Shown: one piece after another, positions 41,980-52,042 of the stretch | How the letters are laid out: every line of letters begins with the position of its first letter | Numbering within the stretch: the stretch's first letter is position 1 | Origin: Christiangramia portivictoriae DSM 23547 | Lineage (GTDB): Bacteria; Bacteroidota; Bacteroidia; Flavobacteriales; Flavobacteriaceae | NCBI RefSeq assembly: GCF_000423045.1 | Contig: NZ_KE383972.1 | Span: 515,670 to 579,669, forward strand | Length of the DNA stretch: 64,000 nucleotides | Reading direction: 5' to 3' | Made by a program: the position numbers and the translations under genes | The notes under the pieces: generated by a model | Seen by the model: only the letters and a program-made list of their open reading frames with translations | Database searches by the model: none | What the model was told of the DNA's origin: nothing

Positions 41980-44900
41980 CTATTTCCTAGCAAAGTGTTT
42001 TTTATACTTTAGGTAAGAAATGGTACCCAGAATTGCTACCGCACCTAAAGTGTAATATATAAAGGTTGGAGTAATAACCTTGTCTCCACTGGCATAAGAA
42101 TGCAGCCCGCTTAAATAAAAGTTCACACCAAAATAGGTCATCATGATACTTGCGAAAGCTACAATCGCCATTAAGTTAAATAGCCATCTGCTTCTAAGCC
42201 CTGGAACGAGTCTCATATGGATCACAAATGCATAAACCATGATGCTTATTAACGCCCAGGTTTCTTTTGGATCCCAACCCCAGTAACGTCCCCAGCTTTC
42301 ATTCGCCCACTGGCCACCTAAGAAGTTTCCAATAGTTAACATGACTAAACCAACGGTTAGGGCCATTTCAGTAATGATGGTGATCTCTTTTATATTAATG
42401 TCCATCTTCTTCTTATTCTTCTCATTGGTAAGAATCATGAGAAGCAGGGAAACCACTCCCAGGATCATTCCAAGTGTAAACGGACCATAACTACCAACAA
42501 TAACAGAAACATGAATCATTAACCAATAGGAATTAAGCACCGGTTGCAGATTGGCAATTGCCGGATCCATCCAGTTCCAGTGTGCGATCATAAGGATCAT
42601 GGAAGCTACAAAAGCGGTAGACGCGATCGTAAGATTTGATTTTCTACCAAATGCCAGACCAAAGAACATAGTCGCCCAGGCTACGTAGATCATCGACTCA
42701 TAGGCATCACTCCAGGGAGCATGACCAGAAATATACCACCTGGCTGCGAGTCCTGCCGTATGCACTATAAAAAGTACGATAATCGTAGCGGCTCCGGCGT
42801 AGATAAGACCTCGTATCGCTTTGTTATCTTTAAAGATCTGCACAATCACAAAAACGAGCATGACCAGTCCTGCCAGCATGTACATCCAGAACAGGTTTCT
42901 AAATACGTCATATTTGTTGTAAAGAATCTCAGCATTTACTTTGTCTTCTGAAGGCATTACCTCGCCTCCAAACTTTTCCTGAAAACTCTGAATACTTTCC
43001 AGGTACTGATTTGCTTTTTCGTAATCGCTCGTTTCCCGTGCTGTTTTAAGCGCACTCATGTACAGCGGAAGGATTTGCTTCGTATAAACCGAATCCATTC
43101 CCGTGAAACTAGCTTCTCCAAGCTCAGGGTAAGAGACCCACTTGTTATTTTCATCTTCAGGTACAGGAAAAATTTTGAGTACTTTACCCTGAACCGCCTG
43201 GTACAAAAGGTTTACTTTTTTATCGGTTTCAATAAAATCCTTTTGAAATTTATTCGGAACTGCAGCTTTATAAGCACCTTCAAGATACGGGGACAGTTTG
43301 TAACCACCTTTTTCATCGAAGAAATCCATCAGGGCCAGGTACTTTCTACCTTCCTCCACATCCAGGATCTGGTGCAGACTGTCATTCTTTTTCTCTACAT
43401 AAATCACCTGCGCCTGGTACCAGAAGGCAGGATTTTCAGTAATGGAAACCAATACCTGGTCTGAACTTAGACCGGCGTACGTATCGCTTTTGCTTAGTTT
43501 ACGAAGTAATTCTGAAGAATACGTATTAGCAGGTTTCATTCTACCACCTGCATCCTGGATAATTAATCTTCCAAATTTATCGGCGTGCTCCTCTTTTACC
43601 GCGTTAGAAACAATGATGCTATCGATCTGCTGCTTGGAATTCTGATTATGTGCATGATCGTCATTTTGGGTAAATCCAACTGAAGACAGGAACATAAGCG
43701 CCAAAACTGCCAGTGCTTTTTTCTTATCCTTGATCTTTTCCAGCATAACCTTTAAATTCCCGAAGCGAGAACCCTTATCAAACAATATCCACATTAGTCC
43801 AAAGTAAAGTAAGAAATAACCTATGTAGGTAATCCAGGTTCCCCAGAAATCACGGTTTATAGAAAGCACCGTGCCCTTTTCATCGGGATCAAAACTTGAT
43901 TGAAAAAACCTGTAACCTTGATGATCCAGTACATGGTTCATATATATAGAATATGGTTCAGGCTCTTCTCCTTCTTCAACGATTTCCACCTCACTTCTAA
44001 AACTCGCGTAACCAGGTGTTGCTCTATCGGCAGTTCCGGGATATTTTTCTGCAATGAAATCATTCAGTTTCAAGGCAAACGGAAGTTCTTTTTCTATACT
44101 TCCGTAGTTAACAAAGACTTCGAGTCCGTCAAAATTAATCGCCTGTGGATCTGCTACAGTTCCCTGTCCGCCCAATAAAGTAATGGTTTCAGTCTTTCCA
44201 TTGGCTGTAATATCCAGGGTTACCGCATCAAGATCCTGCTTTGTTTTTGGATTGGTAGGCACTACATCATATTCCCCTGTAACAATCGGTTCCGGAATCA
44301 CGAACTGCATGCTACCAATATTATACAGCGACCTCAGCATAAGAGTTTGCGTGGAATCACTAACCAATGTCCCCTGCTGTTGATCTGCCATTCGCATATA
44401 TGTTCCTTCAAACGGGGAGTCTATCTGGTATTCTCCATCTTCAGTAACCTGAATATTAATGGCACCATCCTGCGGACTATTAAGCGTAAACAAGGTGTTA
44501 TGTATATTGCTTACTTCGCCCTGCTTAAGGTAATGATCGTGGCGCGAACCATCCCCAGCTTCCACGATCTTAAGATAATTCTCACCGTCCTCTGTAGGCA
44601 CAAGCGTCTCTTCAGCGCCGTGAATAAAGTTTGTCACTTCAAATTTTACTGGTGTTCCATTAAAATCTGTATCCAGTACATAATCGTTCTCCACTTCCGG
44701 CCCAAACAGTACATCCTCCTGTAAAACCCTTCTTCGTGGCTCACCGTCTATCTCTCCATCGATAAAAAAAGTAAGATAAGTTTCATAGGTCATGAACTTG
44801 TTCGTAGTCTCTCCTTCGCGAATAGGCATCACTCCTTCATAGCTTATATACCTTGTTACAAAGGCACCAATCAAAATGAGAATAAAGGAAAGGTGTAACA

Positions 44901-45141
44901 AAAGACTGCTCCATTTTTCTTTTTCATGAAGCTTGTATCGCTTGATATTACCAATAAAATTGATGAGAAGAAATAACATGATCCCTTCGAACCACCAGGT
45001 ATTGTAAATAAGAATTCTTGCCGTTTCGATACTGTACCAGCTTTCTATAAAAGTTCCCATGGCCATGGCAATTGCAAAGATGATAAACAGGACGGCCATT
45101 ATTCGGGTAGAAAAAAGGATAGAGGCTATTTTTTTCTGCAT
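41980..45141 (-). CDS. Fused ResB/CcsA cytochrome c biogenesis protein
   Basis: A 1053-residue membrane protein fusing both System II components. The N-terminal ResB-like part has three early helices (AVLFIIFAIAMAMGTFIE), a large periplasmic domain to about 430 and a further helix. The C-terminal CcsA part has about eight helices, the haem-handling WANESWGRYWGWDPKETWAL and histidines in the helices. It exports and attaches haem to CxxCH motifs. The ATG at 45141 is used; a TTG nine codons earlier lies in the -7 box (45166-45173). Large insert regions with no cysteine motif separate the two halves. Confidence 0.92.
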   Translation of the reverse strand: MQKKIASILFSTRIMAVLFIIFAIAMAMGTFIESWYSIETARILIYNTWWFEGIMLFLLINFIGNIKRYKLHEKEKWSSLLLHLSFILILIGAFVTRYISYEGVMPIREGETTNKFMTYETYLTFFIDGEIDGEPRRRVLQEDVLFGPEVENDYVLDTDFNGTPVKFEVTNFIHGAEETLVPTEDGENYLKIVEAGDGSRHDHYLKQGEVSNIHNTLFTLNSPQDGAINIQVTEDGEYQIDSPFEGTYMRMADQQQGTLVSDSTQTLMLRSLYNIGSMQFVIPEPIVTGEYDVVPTNPKTKQDLDAVTLDITANGKTETITLLGGQGTVADPQAINFDGLEVFVNYGSIEKELPFALKLNDFIAEKYPGTADRATPGYASFRSEVEIVEEGEEPEPYSIYMNHVLDHQGYRFFQSSFDPDEKGTVLSINRDFWGTWITYIGYFLLYFGLMWILFDKGSRFGNLKVMLEKIKDKKKALAVLALMFLSSVGFTQNDDHAHNQNSKQQIDSIIVSNAVKEEHADKFGRLIIQDAGGRMKPANTYSSELLRKLSKSDTYAGLSSDQVLVSITENPAFWYQAQVIYVEKKNDSLHQILDVEEGRKYLALMDFFDEKGGYKLSPYLEGAYKAAVPNKFQKDFIETDKKVNLLYQAVQGKVLKIFPVPEDENNKWVSYPELGEASFTGMDSVYTKQILPLYMSALKTARETSDYEKANQYLESIQSFQEKFGGEVMPSEDKVNAEILYNKYDVFRNLFWMYMLAGLVMLVFVIVQIFKDNKAIRGLIYAGAATIIVLFIVHTAGLAARWYISGHAPWSDAYESMIYVAWATMFFGLAFGRKSNLTIASTAFVASMILMIAHWNWMDPAIANLQPVLNSYWLMIHVSVIVGSYGPFTLGMILGVVSLLLMILTNEKNKKKMDINIKEITIITEMALTVGLVMLTIGNFLGGQWANESWGRYWGWDPKETWALISIMVYAFVIHMRLVPGLRSRWLFNLMAIVAFASIMMTYFGVNFYLSGLHSYASGDKVITPTFIYYTLGAVAILGTISYLKYKKHFARK

Positions 45142-45165
45142 GAGAAAGTGTCGTTTTAACGGCTG

Positions 45166-45189
45166 CAAATTTAACGATTTTTTATCGTT
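45166..45189 (-). promoter_or_regulatory. Promoter of the ResB/CcsA gene with an inverted repeat
   Basis: TAAATTTG read leftward (45166-45173) is a -7 box. Directly upstream lies AACGAT (45173-45178)/ATCGTT (45184-45189), a 6-bp inverted repeat with a 5-base spacer. Its position between the promoter elements suits an operator. Confidence 0.45.
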
Positions 45190-45267
45190 TAAAGACAGTG
45201 AACTACTCGAATATCAAGTCAACAGCTGTTAATTTCTACACCTTGATTTTTTTGGTAATTTAGCCGC

Positions 45268-46029
45268 ATGATAAAAGTAGTGATCCTGGGTGCGGGCAAT
45301 GTTGGAATTCACCTGTACCAAAGCTTCAAATTAACTCCTGAAGTTGATGTTATTCAATTGTTTAGCCGAAATCCATCCAGGCTGGACTTTATAGGTAACA
45401 CTACTGAAGTTATTAGTGATTACGAGCAACTGGCTGAAGCAGATATTTACATACTTTCGGTGCGGGATTCGGCAATTACTGAAGTCGCACAGAATTTAAA
45501 AGCTTCGAAAGCCCTGGTGGTTCATACCTCCGGAAGTGTAGCTATGGAAGATTTGTCTATGCTGGATAACTTCGGAATATTTTATCCGTTGCAAACCTTC
45601 AGTAAAAATAAAGAGGTAAATTTTTCAGAAATACCTTTATGCATAGAAGCCAATTCTGAAGAAAACCTTATTAAACTGAAGGAGCTGGGATCGTTGATTT
45701 CAACCAAAGTTTTCGAAGTAAATTCAGAGCAGCGACGAGCTTTGCATCTTTCCGCAGTGATCGTCAATAATTTTACAAATCACCTATTCACATTAGCGGC
45801 AGATTACTGCAATGAAAATGAATTGCCATTTGACATTTTAAGACCGCTTATCCAGGAAACTTTTGAAAAGATTCAGGATCTGCCGCCCTATGACGCTCAA
45901 ACTGGTCCTGCCCTTAGAAATGACATTAACACGATCGAGACTCATTTGCAGATGCTCAATGAAGACCGACAAAAAATTTATAAAACCCTAACCGACTCTA
46001 TTCAGAAAACACATGGAAAAAAATTATAA
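45268..46029 (+). CDS. Rossmann-fold / DUF2520 protein
   Basis: A 253-residue protein: N-terminal NAD(P)-binding fold (VVILGAGNVGIHLYQSF, SVRDSAITEVA) and a helical C-terminal DUF2520 domain (RRALHLSAVIVNNFTNHLFTLA). The organisation is that of 6-phosphogluconate dehydrogenase-like oxidoreductases; the substrate is unknown. First gene of a rightward operon: it overlaps the KdsC gene by 17 bases. Confidence 0.88.
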   Translation: MIKVVILGAGNVGIHLYQSFKLTPEVDVIQLFSRNPSRLDFIGNTTEVISDYEQLAEADIYILSVRDSAITEVAQNLKASKALVVHTSGSVAMEDLSMLDNFGIFYPLQTFSKNKEVNFSEIPLCIEANSEENLIKLKELGSLISTKVFEVNSEQRRALHLSAVIVNNFTNHLFTLAADYCNENELPFDILRPLIQETFEKIQDLPPYDAQTGPALRNDINTIETHLQMLNEDRQKIYKTLTDSIQKTHGKKL

Positions 46030-46528
46030 AGAATATCTAAACCAGATCACGACCTTCGTATTTGATGTTGATGGCGTCCTTACCGATGGCTCCTTGCAGG
46101 TATCAACGAAAGGAGAACTTTTAAGAACGATGAACACAAAAGACGGTTATGCCATGAAGATGGCGTTGCGTGCAGGGTTTACCGTTTGTATTATTAGTGG
46201 CGGTAAAAACGAAGGAGTACGTGAACGACTTCGTGGACTGGGTATTACAGATATTTACCTTGGAGTAGATGATAAAGTGGAGCAAATGGATGAGTTTTTA
46301 GACGTCTATGATATTAAACCAGAGCAGGTATTATATATGGGTGACGATATTCCAGATTACTATCCAATGAAAATAGTAGGACTGCCTTGCTGCCCTCAGG
46401 ATGCCGTACCAGAACTCAAGGAAATTTCACTTTACGTATCACACAAAAATGGCGGGGAAGGCTGTGTTCGTGATGTGATCGAGCAGGTTATGAAAGTTCA
46501 GGGTAAATGGATGGAAAAGACTTCTTAA
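46013..46528 (+). CDS. kdsC: KdsC-type HAD phosphatase (Kdo 8-phosphate phosphatase)
   Basis: A 171-residue HAD hydrolase without a cap insertion, as in KdsC. Motif I is VFDVDGVLTDG, motif II is IISGGKNEG, and motif IV is YMGDDIPDYY. It removes phosphate from Kdo 8-phosphate before CMP activation by KdsB, encoded in this window at 58390. Overlaps the upstream gene and is followed by the prenyltransferase gene without a gap. Assignment as kdsC versus a general sugar phosphatase rests on family fit. Confidence 0.85.
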   Translation: MEKNYKEYLNQITTFVFDVDGVLTDGSLQVSTKGELLRTMNTKDGYAMKMALRAGFTVCIISGGKNEGVRERLRGLGITDIYLGVDDKVEQMDEFLDVYDIKPEQVLYMGDDIPDYYPMKIVGLPCCPQDAVPELKEISLYVSHKNGGEGCVRDVIEQVMKVQGKWMEKTS

Positions 46529-47443
46529 ATGCTGAATTACGTTAAACTGGTAAGACCGGGAAATCTACTATTCATTGCCCTTACCATGTATCTTATAAAA
46601 TATGGTTTGTTCGAACCATTTGGAGTGGCGATCACCTTAAACCTCTTTGGATTTTCGATGTTAGTTCTGGCCGTAGTCTCGGTTGCTGCCTCCGGCTACG
46701 TGATTAACGACATTTTTGATGTAGAAGCAGATCAAAAGAACAAACCTTCCAAAACCTATGTTCAGTCTGGCATTTCAGAAAAAAGTGCCTACAGCATGTT
46801 CTTCTTATTGAGCATCATTGGTGTAGGATTAGGGTTTTATGTATCGAACATGATTGGTGTACCGGGATTTTCAGCATTCTTTATATTTGGCTCTGCCATT
46901 TTATACCTCTACAACTCCCAGTTTCAACAAAGTGTTTTGATTGGCAATATCCTGGTAAGTCTTATCGTAGGATTGATTCCGGTAGGTGTTGGCTTATACG
47001 ATCTGTTACCGGCGATCACCCCTCAAAACCAACCCACTCAGTCCACGATCTTTTCAATATTGATCGATTATTCCATATTTGCATTCCTGGTGAATCTGCT
47101 TCGTGAGATAGTAAAAGATCAGGAAGATATCGATGGTGATTACAATGCAGGCTACAAAACCCTTCCTATCGTGCTTGGCAAAAAACGTACAAATCAGTTA
47201 CTTTTTTTATTGGGTCTGGCTCCCATAGGTTTCCTGATCTATTATGTTTATGAATATCTCTTCGGAAATACGGCGGCAGTGCTATACGCCCTCTTTCTAT
47301 TGCTGGCGCCCTTGTTGTTTTTTGAAGTTAATATCTGGACAGCGTCAAGAAAATCTGAGTACTCAAGGTTAAGCACACTATTAAAAGCTGTTTTGTTTTT
47401 TGGTCTTTTATCCATAGGACTATTACAATTCATAATTCTATAA
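46529..47443 (+). CDS. UbiA family prenyltransferase
   Basis: A 304-residue protein with about nine membrane helices. The two metal-binding motifs are NDIFDVEADQKNK (about 68) and DQEDIDGDYNAGYKTLP (about 196). In Bacteroidota such genes are annotated as geranylgeranylglycerol-phosphate transferase-like or UbiA-type enzymes, but the acceptor is uncertain. Sits in an operon with kdsC and maf, three bases before maf. Confidence 0.85.
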   Translation: MLNYVKLVRPGNLLFIALTMYLIKYGLFEPFGVAITLNLFGFSMLVLAVVSVAASGYVINDIFDVEADQKNKPSKTYVQSGISEKSAYSMFFLLSIIGVGLGFYVSNMIGVPGFSAFFIFGSAILYLYNSQFQQSVLIGNILVSLIVGLIPVGVGLYDLLPAITPQNQPTQSTIFSILIDYSIFAFLVNLLREIVKDQEDIDGDYNAGYKTLPIVLGKKRTNQLLFLLGLAPIGFLIYYVYEYLFGNTAAVLYALFLLLAPLLFFEVNIWTASRKSEYSRLSTLLKAVLFFGLLSIGLLQFIIL

Positions 47444-47445
47444 AC

Positions 47446-48042
47446 ATGATTCAGAATTTGCTTAAAGACCACGAAATCATTCTTGCTTCGGGTTCACCAC
47501 GAAGACAGAAATTCTTTGAAGATCTCCTAATTCCTGTCACCATAGATGTTCGTTCTGTAAAAGAGATCTATCCTGAACATCTCGAAGGCCAGGAGATCAC
47601 AGATTATCTTTCAAAATTAAAAGCTGAAGCATTTACCAATCTTAAGGATCATCAAATCCTGATTACCAGTGACACCATTGTTTATGCTGAAGAAAAAGCT
47701 TTGGGAAAACCTAAAGATCATGACCACGCGGTGGAGATGATTCGAATGCTTTCTGGCAAAGAACACGAAGTGATCACTTCTGTATGTTTTACTTATAAAA
47801 ACCGGCAGGACATACTCAATTACACCACCAAAGTAAAGTTTGCAGACCTTAGTGAAGAAGAGATCCAATTCTACGTCACTAATTATAAACCATTTGATAA
47901 AGCTGGTGGCTATGCCATCCAGGAATGGATAGGTTTAATAGGAATAGAATCCATCAGCGGTAGCTATTTTAACGTGGTAGGCTTACCTACAAATCTGGTC
48001 TACAAGAGCTTAATAAACATATTGAAAGAGGAAAATTCGTAA
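47446..48042 (+). CDS. Maf-like nucleotide pyrophosphatase
   Basis: A 198-residue Maf protein, standard length. Signature ILASGSPRRQKFFEDL, the catalytic DTIVYAEEKALGKPKD and GGYAIQEWIGLIG are present. It hydrolyses non-canonical or dTTP/UTP nucleotides and is linked to septum inhibition in Bacillus. It is followed by a lipoprotein gene, sometimes mislabelled with the same product name. Confidence 0.93.
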   Translation: MIQNLLKDHEIILASGSPRRQKFFEDLLIPVTIDVRSVKEIYPEHLEGQEITDYLSKLKAEAFTNLKDHQILITSDTIVYAEEKALGKPKDHDHAVEMIRMLSGKEHEVITSVCFTYKNRQDILNYTTKVKFADLSEEEIQFYVTNYKPFDKAGGYAIQEWIGLIGIESISGSYFNVVGLPTNLVYKSLINILKEENS

Positions 48043-48057
48043 ATTGTCATCAATACG

Positions 48058-48948
48058 ATGAAACGACTCCTTACAATTTTCACATTTTCGATACTTATAA
48101 TCTCCTGTACAGACCGGGAATTTAATCGAAACGATTTCAGTTTAACTGAAGACTTTAAAGATTACTGGTACTCGGGCAAGGCTGAAATAACTACCTATGA
48201 CCTCGAACAATCCAGGTATGGTGAGCTGCGAAAAGGCACAGCAACCCTTATATATGTTACTGAAGATTTTTCGATTACAGAACAGGTAAAAGCAGATGAT
48301 GCAACATTAAGTAAGGCATCGGTCCTCAAATTGAACAGCACTAAAAATTTTAATACTGGCATCTACCCTTATAGTATCATGCAAAGTAGCTTCTTTCCTC
48401 TTAACGGGAATGATCATGCCCTGAAGATTGCCGCCTCAGTTCAGGAATGGTGTGGCCAGGTATACATGCAATTGAACAACCGGGAAGATTTTGACATTAG
48501 CAGTCACTCCTATTTTGCGGGTGAAGCAGACCAGTATTTGAAATTAAATCCAATCAATCTTGAAAATGAGATCTGGAATCTATTAAGAATTGATCTCGAT
48601 CGGGTGCCGGTAGGATCTTTTAAAATGCTTCCCTCGTTTGAGTTTATAAGACTTCAGCACATTGCAGTGCGTCCCTTTGAAGCTGAAGGACAATTTATTA
48701 CCAGTGAACGATATCATATATACCAGTTGTTTTATCCAGAATTGAACAGAACACTGAAAATTTACCTCAATAAATCCGCACCTTATACCATAGAAAGATG
48801 GGAGGAATCAGCTCCTGTGGGAAATGGTGAACAGTCTGAAATTTTAACGACTACGGCCACCAAAAAAGCACGATTAAGAACCGATTACTGGAATAAAAAT
48901 TCGAATAAAGATTTACATTTGCGCGAGAAATTAGAACTTGATCAATGA
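48058..48948 (+). CDS. Lipoprotein of unknown function
   Basis: A 296-residue protein with a lipoprotein signal: MKRLLTIFTFSILIISCTDRE, lipobox IISC at Cys 17. The mature part is mostly beta strand (GKAEITTYDLEQSRYGE, GTATLIYVTEDF, ALKIAASVQEWCGQVYMQL) and ends with charged segments. I recognise no enzymatic motif. It lies in an operon between maf and the MscS gene, whose start overlaps its stop by 4 bases. Anchoring to the inner face of the outer membrane is likely. Confidence 0.82.
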   Translation: MKRLLTIFTFSILIISCTDREFNRNDFSLTEDFKDYWYSGKAEITTYDLEQSRYGELRKGTATLIYVTEDFSITEQVKADDATLSKASVLKLNSTKNFNTGIYPYSIMQSSFFPLNGNDHALKIAASVQEWCGQVYMQLNNREDFDISSHSYFAGEADQYLKLNPINLENEIWNLLRIDLDRVPVGSFKMLPSFEFIRLQHIAVRPFEAEGQFITSERYHIYQLFYPELNRTLKIYLNKSAPYTIERWEESAPVGNGEQSEILTTTATKKARLRTDYWNKNSNKDLHLREKLELDQ

Positions 48949-49484
48949 AGGAATTGCTTCTCACCTATCGCTATGAATTACTGTATTCTCTCGCAGTACT
49001 TATCATTTTATTGCTAATACAATTTTTACTGAGAACGGCCGCAAACAAAGTTGGTCGTAGAGGAGAGATCAACATCACCCGCACCAGGTTGATGTTTAAA
49101 TACATTAATATTCTTATCATATTAATTGCAGCTTTTCTCCTGGCTCTTGCCTGGGGTGTAGGAATTACAGATCTCTCCTTGATATTCTCATCTGTATTTG
49201 CAGTAATAGGAGTAGCTTTATTCGCCATCTGGTCGATCCTGAGTAATGTTACCAGTGGGATCATCCTGTTTTTTTCCTTTCCCTATAAGATTGGTGACAC
49301 CATCAAGATCCATGACAAAGACCTGGATATTGAAGCTGAGATCGAAGATATCAAAGCTTTTCACCTTCATCTACGCACCCGTGAGGGCGAACTTGTGACC
49401 TATCCCAATAACCTTATTCTTCAAAAAGCGGTTACCTTAAAACATCGGTTAGATGGCCGGGATGAAGGAAAAGACGCTCTCTAG
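48945..49484 (+). CDS. Small MscS-family mechanosensitive channel protein
   Basis: A 179-residue protein with three membrane helices (about 10-30, 50-70, 76-98) and the start of the MscS beta domain (PYKIGDTIKIHDK, EGELVTYPNNLILQKAV). It lacks the large cytosolic cage of E. coli MscS, so it is a short version. It probably releases solutes on osmotic downshock. Last gene of the operon; overlaps the lipoprotein gene by 4 bases. Confidence 0.88.
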   Translation: MKELLLTYRYELLYSLAVLIILLLIQFLLRTAANKVGRRGEINITRTRLMFKYINILIILIAAFLLALAWGVGITDLSLIFSSVFAVIGVALFAIWSILSNVTSGIILFFSFPYKIGDTIKIHDKDLDIEAEIEDIKAFHLHLRTREGELVTYPNNLILQKAVTLKHRLDGRDEGKDAL

Positions 49485-49527
49485 TCTAAAAGATCTGAAA
49501 TAGGCTTCAGGACGATGTGAAAACTTT

Positions 49528-49535
49528 TATATTTG
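49528..49535 (+). promoter_or_regulatory. -7 box of the PIG-L gene
   Basis: TATATTTG matches TAnnTTTG, 18 bases before the ATG at 49553. The upstream in-frame start at 49517 would precede it and is rejected. Confidence 0.5.
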
Positions 49536-49552
49536 ATGAAACCTATTATTCA

Positions 49553-52042
49553 ATGCGGAAAATACTTTTTACCCTATTCTTATTAGGCTGTACTTTCTCC
49601 AATGCGCAGGCTCCCGAAAAATGGAGTTCTTCAGATATTTATTCCGAAATCCAGAAACTGAACTTTTTAGGTTCTGTTCTCTACGTAGCAGCTCATCCAG
49701 ACGATGAGAATACCAGGCTGATCTCTCATTTTTCAAATGAAGTGAATGCCAGAACAGCTTATCTTTCATTAACCAGGGGTGACGGAGGTCAGAATCTTGT
49801 AGGACCAGAACTTAGAGAGCAACTGGGAATGATTAGAACTCAGGAATTACTGGCTGCAAGAAAAATTGATGGTGGAGAACAGTTCTTTACCCGGGCCAAC
49901 GATTTTGGTTATTCCAAAACTCCTTCAGAGACATTAGAGATCTGGAACAAAAATGAGGTGCTCAGTGATGTGGTATGGATCATTCGAAAATTCAGACCAG
50001 ATGTGATCATCAACAGGTTTGACCATCGTACTCCGGGAAGTACGCACGGCCACCATACATCCTCTGCCATGCTAAGCGTGGAAGCTTTTAATCTGGCTGG
50101 TGATGCCACTAAGTATCCAGATCAACTAAATTTGGTTACGACCTATAACCCAAAAAGACTTTTCTTCAATACCTCTCCATGGTTTTATGGTGGAACTGAA
50201 GCTTTTGAAAACGCAGACAAGTCGAGGTTTATCACCTTTGATACCGGAACATATTTCCCGTTAAAAGGACTTTCCAATCCAGAGATCGCCAGCCTGAGCA
50301 GAAGTGAACATAAGTCACAAGGCTTCGGAAGCACCGGTACTCGTGGTAAGCAAACTGAATTTATTGAACTTATCAAAGGTGAAATGCCAAATGATGAAAC
50401 CAATATTTTCGACGGAATTGATACCAGCTGGAACAGGATTCAGGGAGGTAACAAAATAGGTGCTATTTTGAAAGAAGTTCAGGAAAACTTTGATTTTGAA
50501 GATCCTTCTAAAAGCCTTCCAGAACTTCTAAAAGCTTACCGTCTAATCGAGACCCTTGAGGACAATCATTGGAGAGAGCTTAAAACCCGGCAAATCAAAG
50601 ATATTATCTATGCCTGTTCCGGGCTTTATCTTGAAGCCATTGCAGATCGAGCTTCGGTTACACCTTCAGAGGATGTGAATATAAAGCTGGAAGCCATTCA
50701 TAGAAGCAACTCGCAGGTCCGTTTAGTTTCCGTAGAACTCATTCCGAATAATACAAAAACAGAACCTGCAGAAGATCTTACCAACAATGAGACCTGGAAT
50801 CAAAATCTCGTATTCAGACTTCCGGATGATGCAGATTTTACAAATCCATACTGGCTGGAAGCTGATGGTTCCATAGGAATGTACAAGGTAGATGATCAAC
50901 ATCTTAGAGGCCTGCCTCAAACACCTCTTCAGAATAAAGCAGTTTTCAATCTTGAAATCAATGGTACTCCAATTATTTTTGAGAAACCAATACTTTACAA
51001 ATATAACGACCCGGTACTTGGAGAAACCTATGAGAATTTTGAGGTCATTCCTAAGGCTGAGCTCAGTTTGCAGGACGATATTCTTGTTTTTAACTCATCA
51101 GAATCGAAAACAACAGACATTACTATAAAGGCTAACCAGGCAAACCTTTCTGGTGTTCTAAAATTAAAATCTGAAAAAGGCTGGAACATTGAACCACAAG
51201 AATTCGAGGTAAACATTGCTGAGAAAGGTGGTTTGCAATCTTTTAAGTTTTCCATCATTCCTCCGGAAGGTCAGAGTGAAACAACCTTAACTCCGGTGCT
51301 GCAAACACAAACTGAGCGTTATGATCAAAACATCATCAATATTGATTATGATTATATTCCCTCGCAAAATCTGATTCAAAAGGCAAAACTGGAACTGGTT
51401 AAGTTGAATATCAAGAAAAAAGGAGAACTTGTAGGTTACATTGCTGGTGCTGGCGATATGGTACCGGAAGCCATAAGTCAGATGGGTTACAGAGTTGATA
51501 TGCTTGATCCTTCCAGCATCACGATAAACTCATTAAAGAAATATGACGCTGTGGTTTTAGGGATTAGATCCTTTAATATAATAGAAGATCTGAAAACTCA
51601 GAATAGCGTATTATTTGAATACGTTCATCAAGGTGGAAATCTTATCGTGCAGTATAATACCAATCGCGGTTTGGTCACAGACGATATTGCTCCTTTCAAG
51701 CTACAGCTTTCACGCGACCGGGTGACCAATGAGTATGCGGAAGTGAACTTTAACCTGCCGGAACACGAAATCCTGAATTCTCCTAACAAACTGGAAAGTT
51801 CAGATTTTGAAAATTGGGTTCAGGAAAGAGGTTTGTATTTTGCAGATTCTTGGTCTGAAGACTTTGAAGCTCCTCTATCCATGAATGACCCTTCAGAAGA
51901 GTCAACTGCAGGAAGTTTACTGGTGGCCAAATATGGCAAAGGTTATTATATCTATACGGGACTAAGCTTTTTCAGACAATTTCCGGAGGCAGTTCCAGGA
52001 GCTTATAGACTATTTGCTAACTTGATCTCGATTGGAAAATAA
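49553..52042 (+). CDS. PIG-L family deacetylase with C-terminal ThuA/GATase-like domain
   Basis: An 829-residue exported protein with signal peptide ending CTFSNAQA. Residues 30-330 are a PIG-L/LmbE zinc deacetylase with AAHPDDEN (metal site) and GHHTSSAM. The middle part is beta-rich (Ig-like) and residues 600-829 form a glutamine-amidotransferase-like ThuA-type domain (VVLGIRSFNI, YVHQGGNLIVQYN). It likely removes acetyl groups from GlcNAc-type sugars outside the cytosol. The stop overlaps the ATG of the 35-residue peptide gene (TAATG), which leads to a symporter, so deacetylation and uptake look linked. Confidence 0.88.
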   Translation: MRKILFTLFLLGCTFSNAQAPEKWSSSDIYSEIQKLNFLGSVLYVAAHPDDENTRLISHFSNEVNARTAYLSLTRGDGGQNLVGPELREQLGMIRTQELLAARKIDGGEQFFTRANDFGYSKTPSETLEIWNKNEVLSDVVWIIRKFRPDVIINRFDHRTPGSTHGHHTSSAMLSVEAFNLAGDATKYPDQLNLVTTYNPKRLFFNTSPWFYGGTEAFENADKSRFITFDTGTYFPLKGLSNPEIASLSRSEHKSQGFGSTGTRGKQTEFIELIKGEMPNDETNIFDGIDTSWNRIQGGNKIGAILKEVQENFDFEDPSKSLPELLKAYRLIETLEDNHWRELKTRQIKDIIYACSGLYLEAIADRASVTPSEDVNIKLEAIHRSNSQVRLVSVELIPNNTKTEPAEDLTNNETWNQNLVFRLPDDADFTNPYWLEADGSIGMYKVDDQHLRGLPQTPLQNKAVFNLEINGTPIIFEKPILYKYNDPVLGETYENFEVIPKAELSLQDDILVFNSSESKTTDITIKANQANLSGVLKLKSEKGWNIEPQEFEVNIAEKGGLQSFKFSIIPPEGQSETTLTPVLQTQTERYDQNIINIDYDYIPSQNLIQKAKLELVKLNIKKKGELVGYIAGAGDMVPEAISQMGYRVDMLDPSSITINSLKKYDAVVLGIRSFNIIEDLKTQNSVLFEYVHQGGNLIVQYNTNRGLVTDDIAPFKLQLSRDRVTNEYAEVNFNLPEHEILNSPNKLESSDFENWVQERGLYFADSWSEDFEAPLSMNDPSEESTAGSLLVAKYGKGYYIYTGLSFFRQFPEAVPGAYRLFANLISIGK

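Noticed and set aside
46013-48948. Reading the lipoprotein at 48058 as a second Maf protein
   Set aside because: It has a lipobox and beta-rich body but none of the Maf motifs; the true Maf is the gene before it.
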